Shown: positions 15,274 through 22,193, counted from the first letter of the stretch. The stretch: 23,302 bases of DNA from JAVDCA01 sp036491235 (GCA_036491235.1 DASXCK010000442.1:1-23302), one strand, 5' to 3'. The notes: a model not told the origin generated them from the sequence alone. Numbers and translations: made by a program.

Positions 15274-17046
15274 TCACTCGAACGCTTCGGACGGCGCGAG
15301 CGCACCCGCGCCGTCGGTGACGTTCGCGGCCAGCCCGCCGGCGGCGGTCGCAAGATTCTCCGCAAAAAAGCGCGCGACGGCGACGCGGCTGGGCGCGTCG
15401 GCATCGCCGGCGACGCGCAGCGCGGCGAGGGCCTCGTCGGCGAGCATGCAGCCGCCGGAGGCGAGCGCGAACAGACGCAGATAAGGTGTCGCGCCGGCAA
15501 GCGCCGCATCGGGCTCGCCCTCGAGCTTGCCGAGCAGCCACGTCGTGGCACGCGCGAGATGCTCGACCGCTTCGCCGAGCCGCGCGCCGGTCGCGCCGAA
15601 GGCGGGATCGTTCGCGGCATTCACGGCCGCAACGCTCTGGCGCAATTCATCGAGATACGCGCCGACCGCGGCGCCGCCGGACATCGGCAGCTTGCGGGTG
15701 ACGAGATCGATCGCCTGGATGCCGTTGGTGCCTTCGTAGATCTGCGCGATGCGCGCATCGCGAAAGTGCTGCGCCGCGCCGGTCTCCTCGACATAGCCCA
15801 TGCCGCCATGCACCTGCACGCCGAGCGACGCGACCTCGCTGCCGATGTCGGTCGCGAAGGCTTTGGCGACCGGCGTGAGCAGCGACGCGCGCTCGTGCGC
15901 GTCGGCGCGCGACTTCTCGTCGGCGCCGCGGTGACTGCGGTCGAAGCCGACGGCCGTCGCGTAGCAGATCGCGCGCGCCGCGCGCGTGAGGCCGCGCATG
16001 GTCATCAACATGCGGCGCACGTCCGGATGCGCGATGATCGGCGCCGATTGCGTCGCCGGCATGCCGGCCTCGCGTCCCTGCCGGCGCTCGCGCGCATATT
16101 GCGCCGCCTGCTGCAGGGCCGCCTCGGCGATGGCGACGCCCTGCAGGCCGACCGCGAGCCGCGCCTCGTTCATCATGGTGAACATGCACGCCATGCCGCG
16201 GTTCTCTTCGCCGACGAGGAAACCGGTCGCGCCGCCGTTGTCGCCATAGACCATGGTGCAGGTCGGCGAGCCGTGGATGCCGAGCTTGTGCTCCACCGAA
16301 TGGGCGCACACGTCGTTGCGCGCACTTGGCGCGCCGCTCGCGTCGAGCAAGAACTTCGGCACCAGAAAGAGCGAGATGCCGCGCGTGCCGGGCGGCGCAT
16401 CGGGGAGCCGGGCGAGCACGAAGTGGATGATGTTGTCGGTGAGGTCGTGCTCGCCGTAGGTGATGAAGATTTTCGACCCGGTGATCCGATACGTGCCGTC
16501 GGCGGCGCGTGCGGCCTTGGTGCGGAGCGCGCCGACGTCGGAGCCCGCCTGCGGCTCGGTGAGCTGCATCGTGCCCATCCATTCGCCCGACACGAGCTTC
16601 GCCAGATAGGTTGCCTTCAGCGCGTCGCTGCCGTGCTGGGCGAGCGCGTTGATCGCCGCCATGGTGAGCACCGGCCCGATCCCGAACGCCATGGAGGCGG
16701 CATTCCACATCTCGACGCAGGCGGCGTTGACGGCCGCCGGCAGGCCCTGGCCGCCAAAAGCTTCCGGGCCCGCGAGCCCGTTCCAGCCGGCCGCGGCCCA
16801 GCTCGTGTAGGCCTCCTTCCAGCCGGGCGGCATGGTGACGACACCGTCTTTGAACGGCGTGCCGTGCAGGTCGCCAACCCGGTTGAGCGGAGCTATCACG
16901 TCGGTCGCGAACTTGCCGGCCTCCTCGAGCACGGCGGTGAGGGTCTCGTCGTCTAGGTCATAGACGCCGGCCTCGCGCGCGGCCGCAAAGCGCGCCGCGT
17001 GGCGCAGCGCGAAGGCGATGTCGGCGACGGGGGCGCGGTAGGTCAT
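15274..17046 (-). CDS. Acyl-CoA dehydrogenase, large DmdC-like type
   Basis: The product has 590 residues, longer than the usual 380-400. Acyl-CoA dehydrogenase N, middle and C domains are followed by an additional C-terminal helical domain of about 120 residues, as in 3-methylmercaptopropionyl-CoA dehydrogenase (DmdC) and relatives. FAD/substrate motif QLTEPQAGSD is at 161-170. The catalytic base is Glu438 in QIYEGTNGIQAIDL. It is an FAD enzyme passing electrons to ETF. DmdC itself acts on a DMSP-derived thioester, but many homologues in soil bacteria oxidise other acyl-CoAs, so the substrate is open. The ATG at 17046 gives MTYRAPVADIAFAL, the usual family opening. It probably heads the lipid block down to 13400. 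Confidence 0.93.
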   Translation of the reverse strand: MTYRAPVADIAFALRHAARFAAAREAGVYDLDDETLTAVLEEAGKFATDVIAPLNRVGDLHGTPFKDGVVTMPPGWKEAYTSWAAAGWNGLAGPEAFGGQGLPAAVNAACVEMWNAASMAFGIGPVLTMAAINALAQHGSDALKATYLAKLVSGEWMGTMQLTEPQAGSDVGALRTKAARAADGTYRITGSKIFITYGEHDLTDNIIHFVLARLPDAPPGTRGISLFLVPKFLLDASGAPSARNDVCAHSVEHKLGIHGSPTCTMVYGDNGGATGFLVGEENRGMACMFTMMNEARLAVGLQGVAIAEAALQQAAQYARERRQGREAGMPATQSAPIIAHPDVRRMLMTMRGLTRAARAICYATAVGFDRSHRGADEKSRADAHERASLLTPVAKAFATDIGSEVASLGVQVHGGMGYVEETGAAQHFRDARIAQIYEGTNGIQAIDLVTRKLPMSGGAAVGAYLDELRQSVAAVNAANDPAFGATGARLGEAVEHLARATTWLLGKLEGEPDAALAGATPYLRLFALASGGCMLADEALAALRVAGDADAPSRVAVARFFAENLATAAGGLAANVTDGAGALAPSEAFE

Positions 17047-17340
17047 GGATGAGGACTCAGGTGCAAGCCGTGGAGGATGCTGCTGTTTTGCGGGATGGGT
17101 TCAATCTGCGCGAAATGGGGGCTGGGTTCGTCCGGGCCAAGTGGGTTCGTTGCAGCCAAAGCGGCCGAAGGCGCCAACGGCGCTCCGGCATCTCGCTGCG
17201 CCTGTCGGTGCCGGCTCGATGCGCTGGCCTGTCGTTGATAGCGCTGGCTTTTCGGCGTTGGCTTTGTTCTGCCAAGTCGCCCCGATCAAGCGCGACTGCC
17301 GCGCCGCAGATATCACCACAGCCCCACGACATGCCGAGGG

Positions 17341-17368
17341 CGTTGTAAACAACAATACATTTACAACG
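17341..17368. promoter_or_regulatory. Candidate operator: perfect 9-bp inverted repeat
   Basis: CGTTGTAAA (17341-17349) and TTTACAACG (17360-17368) are perfect mirror arms around an AT-rich 10-base spacer, in an otherwise GC-rich region. The shape suits a dimeric HTH regulator such as a TetR- or FadR-type protein. It lies about 295 bases upstream of the acyl-CoA dehydrogenase start, so regulation of that gene is an inference. No regulator gene is adjacent. Confidence 0.45.
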
Positions 17369-17543
17369 GGATTGCGCCGGCTGTGATGTGTCAGCTCAGA
17401 ACGAAGATCGCCGGCCATCCTCTGTCTCCGCACGCGCAGGGGCGCGGGACAGGGCGCCGCCTGATCCGGGCGAGGGCCGTCGCGGGGACGCGTCGCCTCA
17501 TCCCATTTGGCGGCTTATCGCGATTGAGGTGTGCCGCCAAGGA

Positions 17544-17549
17544 TATAAT
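17544..17549 (+). promoter_or_regulatory. Candidate -10 box upstream of tRNA-Gln
   Basis: A perfect TATAAT lies 132 bases before the mature tRNA. The best -35 candidate, TTGAGG at 17524, is only 14 bases away, shorter than optimal, so the promoter call is tentative. Confidence 0.35.
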
Positions 17550-17680
17550 GCGAGGCGAGGGGAGTTATGAACGCGCTCGCGCGGGGCCCGCGAAGGTGAA
17601 GGGCCGCGGCGGCCCGCGATGGGCGCGACGGCGGAACCATTGCTCCGCGGCGCCCGCGCCAGTATGGTCCGGCCGCGCGA

Positions 17681-17755
17681 TGGGGCGTAGCCAAGTGGTA
17701 AGGCAGCGGATTTTGATTCCGCCATTCCCAGGTTCGAATCCTGGCGCCCCAGCCA
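17681..17755 (+). tRNA. tRNA-Gln (anticodon UUG)
   Basis: Full cloverleaf. Acceptor arm TGGGGCG pairs with CGCCCCA, followed by discriminator G and an encoded CCA. The anticodon stem GCGGA/TCCGC encloses loop TTTTGAT, with TTG at 34-36. The T arm is CCAGG-TTCGAAT-CCTGG. tRNA 3' ends are standard integration sites, and the sequence immediately downstream changes in character. Confidence 0.97.
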
Positions 17756-17998
17756 GGCGTTTTCCAACAAAATCAATTGTTTATGACGGGTCAGAGAGGT
17801 GTACAAAACGCGATTTCATGTTGCGTCATGTCGCAAAAATTTCCATTTGTTTTCAACGATCCCCAAACAGTGTCGGCGGCTCCATGCAACATGGATGCAA
17901 CATGGCGCGGTCGGATTGCTTGCCCCGCACGGTTTACGAAATGAGCATTTTGTCTAATCGTGTTTGACGGTTTTGCGATCTTTTAAACCGGCACATCA
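17756..17998. other. AT-richer junction between tRNA-Gln and the Ubl operon
   Basis: About 240 bases, visibly lower in GC than the core. No gene is supported and no integrase fragment is recognisable. An 11-base unit ATGCAACATGG occurs twice in tandem at 17884-17905. No second copy of the tRNA 3' end was found elsewhere in the window. Confidence 0.5.
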
Positions 17999-18370
17999 TC
18001 AACACCAGACAATTTGTCCCTGCCGCACGATGAAATGACTCCGGCATCCCTTCTGGCGCCAAACCGACGGATGAAGCGTGACACTTCCGTCCGCATGTTC
18101 CTGCGCGCTCCAGCACGGACGCGTCTGCTTCAATAGATTGAGCTCGATCACCTCACCGCACCCGCACGGGCAAATCATCGCGGCCGCCCAAAGATGGGGG
18201 CCTTCGCCCGCGAGATAGACCATGCTCTGCTCGAGCTTGTCCGGAAAGTCCTCGACGCGAACCGCGCGGATGACGCGAGGTTTGCGCCGGGGCCACAAGT
18301 CGCCGAGCCGCTTTCCGGCCTCGACACCAGCCGACCAGAGCCAAAGAACCCATCTCGATAGCACCTTCAC
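17999..18370 (-). CDS. DUF6527 family Cys-rich protein of the Ubl operon
   Basis: The product has 123 residues from a GTG start at 18370 that overlaps the E1 stop codon in GTGA, so translation is coupled. After a basic/hydrophobic N-terminus comes a compact domain with CPCGCGEVIELNLL (Cys67, 69, 71), Cys86, then TLHPSVWRQKGCRSHF (Cys109, His112) and a C-terminal WC (Cys123). This spacing suggests a zinc-ribbon or treble-clef-like metal site. I recognise the pattern as DUF6527, which recurs as the last gene beside ThiF, E2-like and Multi_ubiq genes. By position it could be an E3-like factor or a Ubl-specific protease. My recollection is that recent Bub-pathway work favours a peptidase role, which I cannot verify. 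Ser102 and Ser111 lie in conserved-looking motifs. Confidence 0.75.
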   Translation of the reverse strand: MKVLSRWVLWLWSAGVEAGKRLGDLWPRRKPRVIRAVRVEDFPDKLEQSMVYLAGEGPHLWAAAMICPCGCGEVIELNLLKQTRPCWSAQEHADGSVTLHPSVWRQKGCRSHFIVRQGQIVWC

Positions 18371-19764
18371 GCGGCATCCTCTGGCTCGCTCAGGTCAGGC
18401 ATCGAGAGAAGAGGCCTCACGTCGGCCTTGCCGATATGCCGGAAAAAACTGCCGGATGGCTTGCCTTCCGGTTCGCGGAAGACCGCATTAGAAATGAAAC
18501 TGGTCCGCAGGACGGCAGATTCCGCGTTGTCGTCGTAGCGGTAGGGGTGCAACCGCGCGAGAAACTCGTTCACTGTCGCGCTTGCCATCTGCATGTTAAT
18601 GCTGATGACCGCAGGGCGATCTTCGGCGATGCCGCGAATATATCCGGCCTTCACTTGCTCGCGATAGGCTTTCGGGTCGGTACGGCGCAGGCCTGCGGCC
18701 TTGAGTTGCTCCGCATTGTAGACCCGGCGATCCTGCAGCGTCTCCCCGTCGGGCCGCACATAGTGCACCGCGCCGCATGCCTCGTCGACGCCGCCCTGGC
18801 CGTCCGCGTCAAGTCTGATCCCCACATCGAAATACGGCAGAACATAAAAAGCCGCGAGGCGGTTCAGAAGATGTCGACCCTCGACACCGTCCATGCAGCC
18901 AAACACCACGTCGCATTCGGCGACGGCCTTGACCGCGCGCGGCGTCGCCAAATCCTCGGCGATGATTTCAACTTCCGTATCGAAGCCCATCGCGGCGATC
19001 GCGCGCGCCATCACCTCGACCTTTGGCCGCCGTAGATATGCGTCTTCCCGCGTCGCGTTGACGATGCGGTTGAGATTTTTCAATTCGACACGATCCGGAT
19101 CGATCAGGACAAGACGCCCGACACCAAGCCGCGCGAGCTGTTCGATGAGCGGACTCCCGGTGCCGGAGCAGCCTACGACGGCGATCGACATCGCGCGCAG
19201 CCGGCGGATCGTGCCGGCTCCGAAAAGCTGTGTATGGCGTTGCGCAAACGCGGGAGACCTGCCGCCGGCCTCTGGGATCCAGAAGCGCAGGTCATCGCCT
19301 GGCACGAGGATCGAATCGAGCGCCTCAAATGAGCCGTCGCGGAGAATTGCCCGACCGAACATACGGCCATCTGGCAGCATCACCGCGCTCGCATGCGGGA
19401 AGGCGCTGTCCGTCCAGCCGAAGACCGAATTGAAAAGATCCGCGTCGGATGCGTCGTCGATCGACGAGAAGTCAGCGTAGCCGCCGGGATGGCTGTGGAT
19501 TTTCAGGATCGCGAGATCGCGCGCCGAGGCAAGTTCGAGCAGTGGCACCAGGCGTTCGGTTGACCAGGTGACCCTGTCGCGTGCGCGCACCTTGCATTCG
19601 TTGTAGGGGATCGGCACGACTTTCTGCACGGTTAGGCAATGACGCTCGTTGCTTCGGCGCCGGCCGCACAGCGCCACCGCCACCGCTTCGAGGCCGTCGC
19701 CCGGAAGCAGATGCGCCGCCAGCGCGCGATGATCGCTTTGCGTCAGCCTCAATTTGATCTGCAT
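18367..19764 (-). CDS. JAMM-E1 (ThiF) fusion of a ubiquitin-like pathway
   Basis: The product has 465 residues. Residues 1-165 form a JAB/MPN domain with a complete JAMM zinc-protease signature: Glu26, HSH at 90-92, Ser100 and Asp103 with exact H-x-H-x7-S-x2-D spacing. Such domains cleave ubiquitin-like proteins from conjugates. Residues 185-420 are a ThiF/E1 adenylation domain: nucleotide loop GCSGTG (198-203), IDPDRVELKNLNR (221-233) and Lys248, which would adenylate the Ubl C-terminus. The canonical E1 cysteine after the crossover loop is missing: the equivalent stretch reads VRPDGETLQDR (336-346). The nearest cysteine is Cys330. The ATG at 19764 is 7 bases after the E2 gene; the frame is open to 19899 inside that gene, but MQIKLRLT starts the JAB fold. 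Fusion of activation and deconjugation in one chain points to a self-contained pathway. Confidence 0.88.
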   Translation of the reverse strand: MQIKLRLTQSDHRALAAHLLPGDGLEAVAVALCGRRRSNERHCLTVQKVVPIPYNECKVRARDRVTWSTERLVPLLELASARDLAILKIHSHPGGYADFSSIDDASDADLFNSVFGWTDSAFPHASAVMLPDGRMFGRAILRDGSFEALDSILVPGDDLRFWIPEAGGRSPAFAQRHTQLFGAGTIRRLRAMSIAVVGCSGTGSPLIEQLARLGVGRLVLIDPDRVELKNLNRIVNATREDAYLRRPKVEVMARAIAAMGFDTEVEIIAEDLATPRAVKAVAECDVVFGCMDGVEGRHLLNRLAAFYVLPYFDVGIRLDADGQGGVDEACGAVHYVRPDGETLQDRRVYNAEQLKAAGLRRTDPKAYREQVKAGYIRGIAEDRPAVISINMQMASATVNEFLARLHPYRYDDNAESAVLRTSFISNAVFREPEGKPSGSFFRHIGKADVRPLLSMPDLSEPEDAA

Positions 19765-19771
19765 CACCCGC

Positions 19772-20167
19772 TCATTTCTTGAGTTCTCGTTGAAGCCAGT
19801 CATCAACCAGCAGCAGATGCGCGCAGACGTTATCGAGACCGGGCCGCCAGGGATTTTGCGGGGTTCGGTGGCGCGACCATTGCTGATACTGTTTTCCATC
19901 CAGCGCGTGCATACTGAGCGCGCCGATCGGCTTCCCGCTGGTCAACGCTAGCGCCGGATTAAAATAGACCATATCGATATCGTCGTCTGGATATGATGGC
20001 TTGATGCGTAGCGCCGCCGTGGCCACGCGGAAATTATACCCGTCCGGGATTGGATAGTTGGGCAACAGCAGCCATTTGACGTTGCTATCGATTACGGACT
20101 CCCAGTTCCGCCCAAGTGCGGCAAGGCACTCCTCATCTTCTTCGCCGAGTTGGAATGCCTTGCGCAT
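19772..20167 (-). CDS. E2-like (UBC-related) protein, prokaryotic E2 family E type
   Basis: The product has 131 residues. It is placed between a Ubl and an E1 gene with gaps of 5 and 7 bases. Features resembling the prokaryotic E2 family E group: the core YPDDDIDMVYFNPAL (59-73), an aromatic segment QQWSRHR, then PWRPGLDNVCAHLLLVDDWL (106-125). Cys115 in DNVCAH is the only cysteine in the core and the best candidate for a conjugating residue; Cys14 is in the N-terminal helix. The family assignment rests on these motifs plus context. The gene is visibly less GC-rich than the core chromosome, consistent with transfer. In such pathways the E2 accepts the activated Ubl from E1 and passes it to a target. 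An E2-like scaffold without catalysis is the alternative. Confidence 0.75.
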   Translation of the reverse strand: MRKAFQLGEEDEECLAALGRNWESVIDSNVKWLLLPNYPIPDGYNFRVATAALRIKPSYPDDDIDMVYFNPALALTSGKPIGALSMHALDGKQYQQWSRHRTPQNPWRPGLDNVCAHLLLVDDWLQRELKK

Positions 20168-20172
20168 TTGCC

Positions 20173-20553
20173 TTAGCCCTCAGTCGGGTCACGTGCGAGC
20201 GTCTGGAAGCGCTCGATTTGATGGCGGTGAAATTCAACCACTTGGTTCGCCTCGATCGGCTCGACCCGGCCGCCCCGGAATTTTTGCGACAAGATGTAGG
20301 CCTCGGGCGTCTTGCCGACGAGCGCCAGGATCTGGCGTCCGTTCATCTCGTGGACGTCAACGACCCTGTATTCCTTGTCGATGCGGATGCGGTAGTGCTT
20401 CGCCTTCTTCAGCTTCTTGTCCGCCTTGGCCCATTCCTCGAGATCGATGATCTCCTCGAGGATTTCGACCTCCGCTTCGCGCACAGCCACCTCTGCCTTG
20501 AGTTCGAGGATTTCCGCCTTCTCGCTCTCGGGTTTCTTGTGGTCGTCGGTCAT
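20173..20553 (-). CDS. Ubiquitin-like protein (Multi_ubiq type, single domain, coiled-coil N-terminus)
   Basis: The product has 126 residues. Residues 8-50 are highly charged heptad-like sequence likely to be a coiled coil. Residues 53-119 form one beta-grasp unit with Multi_ubiq hallmarks: HYRIRIDKEYRVVD, MNGRQILALVGK, KFRGGRVEPIEANQVVEF, then ERFQT. Most family members carry several tandem domains; this one has one. The protein ends in RDPTEG, a single C-terminal Gly with no tail, so it may need no maturation cut before adenylation. The ATG at 20553 has a strong AGGAGA site. It is the first complete gene of the operon and the presumed conjugated modifier. The alternative, a non-conjugated scaffold, is less likely given E1 and E2 genes downstream. 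Confidence 0.82.
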   Translation of the reverse strand: MTDDHKKPESEKAEILELKAEVAVREAEVEILEEIIDLEEWAKADKKLKKAKHYRIRIDKEYRVVDVHEMNGRQILALVGKTPEAYILSQKFRGGRVEPIEANQVVEFHRHQIERFQTLARDPTEG

Positions 20554-20558
20554 GTCAT

Positions 20559-20564
20559 TCTCCT
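20559..20564 (-). promoter_or_regulatory. Strong ribosome-binding site of the Ubl gene
   Basis: AGGAGA lies 5 bases before the ATG at 20553. It is the best Shine-Dalgarno in this operon and fits a modifier made in excess of its enzymes. Confidence 0.7.
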
Positions 20565-20568
20565 ATCG

Positions 20569-21291
20569 TTAGGGTCGGGTACGGATCGGGATTTCGACAA
20601 TCGGCCGCAGAGGCTCGAGGATCGTCGGGTAGCGCTGAAGGATTTTGTTGTAGAGATCGCGCGTCGTCCTCGATGCGATGGAGATCACGAGCGCGTAAGG
20701 AATCTTCTCGGCGCCGCGCGCGTTGCGACCGCCGATCCGCGCGTTGTAGTGCACGTCGAACACTGGATTGCGCAGGCCTGCGGCGCGCATGCTGCGGGTC
20801 TTGCGCAACGTGGTTTCCCACTTGTGCGCGTCGGCGCGCAGATCGGTCTCGTCTTCGATCGACAGGTCCTTGGCCTGGAAGAAGAAGCTGGAGTCGGGAT
20901 GAATCTGCTTCGGGTCCTTCCGCTTCTGGTCGTGCGGACGGAAGCGCACCTCGATCCCGCTGCGCGTATAGTTGAGCGGGTCCTGCGGATCGGTCGACGT
21001 CGCAAAGCAGAACGTCGCGGTGATCTCGACCATGCCGCTCATCGGGTCGCGCGGAATGGGAATCTGCATGCGCACCCAGCTCGCCGGGCGCAATTCGCCC
21101 TGATAGACGATATGCGCGGTGTATTCGTCAGTGAGGACGATCTCGTCGAGATCGGCCGGCATGCGGCCCCAGCCTACCTCGGCTTTGTCGTGTCCACCGC
21201 TGTCGGCGGCGTGCAGCAAGAGTGCCTTGATCGCGAGCGGCGTCAGCAGCTTGGCTGCCCGACCTTCTGCGCACGCGATAGCTGTCCATGG
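20569..21291 (-). pseudogene. C-terminal remnant of an S8 (subtilisin-like) peptidase
   Basis: The frame runs from a stop at 21292 to TAA at 20569. It opens with LTPLAIKALLLHAADSGG, the helix that follows the catalytic serine in subtilases. A beta-rich C-terminal region follows (AHIVYQGELRPASW, MSGMVEITATFCF, YTRSGIEVRFRPH, PYALVISIAS). I recognise it as the C-terminal region of S8 family peptidases found beside Multi_ubiq genes, from memory. The Asp/His/Ser catalytic region and any normal start are absent: no ATG occurs near the true 5' end, and a TTG at 21219 would only give an inactive fragment of 216 residues. Sequence upstream of about 21245 does not resemble the family, so the gene appears cut by a rearrangement. 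It ends 15 bases before the Ubl gene. Confidence 0.7.
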
Positions 21292-21812
21292 TCATCTGTC
21301 GGCGTGGAGACCGGGGCAATCGCTCCGGTCTCACGTTTCACGAGGACGCAGCCCAGCCTTGCTGGGCGTCGAACATGCAGCCGATTTTCCGCACGCCCCT
21401 TCGAGGTACCGGTAGCCGAGCCGACCTGTTCTTGCGCCGAATTGGACGTCGCCGCGCTCGAGCAGGGTATTCCCCGAAGCACGGCCTGATCGGTGAGGTT
21501 GCCGTGGGGGCATATTCCTTTCAAAGGCCGCCGATGCCGATGGAAGCCTCGAAACGACAACGACCTACGGCGCACTCCGGCGCTGCGGGGTAAAGTCTAA
21601 AGACCTTGGCGCGGGTGTCCCCGGTCTTCGCCCGTCTTCGCTACGCTTCGCCAGGCTGGCAGACCCGCGCGTAACGCGCGTCCCCCACAAGAGTGGGGGC
21701 GGGTGATCCCCCTCCCGCGCCGCGCCCCTCCGCTGCCGAAGCCTCACGCCGTCACGGTCGTCGTATCGAGGCATCCATTCCGGCGGCCTCAATGCATGAA
21801 AGGAATACGACC
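21292..21812. other. 520-base structured non-coding stretch between the S8 remnant and DUF736
   Basis: No open frame here shows family features. It is rich in hairpins: GAGACCGG/CCGGTCTC (21307-21314 with 21325-21332), GCCCAGC-CTT-GCTGGGC (21351-21367), CGCGCG-TAA-CGCGCG (21666-21680) and CCCCCAC-AAGA-GTGGGGG (21682-21699). The part just upstream of DUF736 resembles what I remember from rhizobial ICE backbones. It may hold the DUF736 promoter and leader. Confidence 0.5.
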
Positions 21813-22154
21813 ATGATTATCGGCAACTTCAACTACGATCAGGACCGCGATATTTATATCGGGGAAATCAAGACCCTCACGCTCCAGCGCGGCAACGTCC
21901 AATTCCGCAGCGTGAAGAAGAACGGCGCGCAGGAGCCCGACTACCGCATCGTCGAAGACGGCGTGGCGGGCACCGTCGAGCTCGGCGCCGCATGGAAGCG
22001 CACCAGCAAGGCTGGCAGCGAGTTCCTCTCGGTCACCCTCGACGATCCGGCGCTGCCCAAGGCCCTCAGCGCGGCGCTGATGTTAGGCCAGGCGGACGGC
22101 GCGATCCTCATCTGGTCGCGGCCCGCCAAGACCAGCGGCAAGAAAGCGGCGTAA
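21813..22154 (+). CDS. DUF736 family protein (ICE/plasmid-associated)
   Basis: The product has 113 residues. It begins MIIGNFNYDQDRDIYIGEI and contains LGAAWKRTSKAGSEFLSVTLDDP and ALMLGQADGAILIWSR, the standard DUF736 pattern. DUF736 genes are small, abundant members of alphaproteobacterial conjugative plasmids and ICEs; their molecular role is unknown. The ATG at 21813 is preceded by AAAGGAA at normal spacing; the frame is open further upstream only by chance. A hairpin terminator follows. It is the strongest marker that this segment derives from a mobile element. No conjugation gene is within the window. Confidence 0.92.
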   Translation: MIIGNFNYDQDRDIYIGEIKTLTLQRGNVQFRSVKKNGAQEPDYRIVEDGVAGTVELGAAWKRTSKAGSEFLSVTLDDPALPKALSAALMLGQADGAILIWSRPAKTSGKKAA

Positions 22155-22164
22155 CCGCTTCCGG

Positions 22165-22193
22165 CACCGGCCGCTCGCGCGGCCGGTGTTCTT
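22165..22193 (+). terminator. Terminator after DUF736
   Basis: CACCGGCCGC, loop TCGC, GCGGCCGGTG form a perfect 10-bp stem (22165-22188) followed by TTCTT, 11 bases after the DUF736 stop. Confidence 0.75.

Larger units (their letters stand above)
17047..17680. other. 634-base intergenic region between acyl-CoA dehydrogenase and tRNA-Gln
   Basis: No gene is supported on either strand. The open frames here have arginine-rich, family-less translations, and one is simply antisense to the tRNA. The region holds a perfect inverted repeat (17341-17368) and a TATAAT box (17544-17549), listed separately. Confidence 0.5.

Noticed and set aside
15196..16956. 586-codon + strand open frame opposite the acyl-CoA dehydrogenase
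   Set aside because: Codon shadow of the real gene with no domains; the dehydrogenase motifs on the - strand are unambiguous.
17498..17806. Open frame antisense to tRNA-Gln with RQDSNLGMAESKSAALPLGYAP
   Set aside because: This is the familiar false protein made by translating the reverse strand of a tRNA gene.
17756..17998. Integrase remnant beside tRNA-Gln
   Set aside because: I looked for tyrosine-recombinase motifs in all frames and saw none, so the island call rests on other evidence.
20116..21489. 457-codon + strand open frame across the Ubl gene and the S8 remnant
   Set aside because: No recognisable domain, and it runs antisense through three well-supported - strand features.
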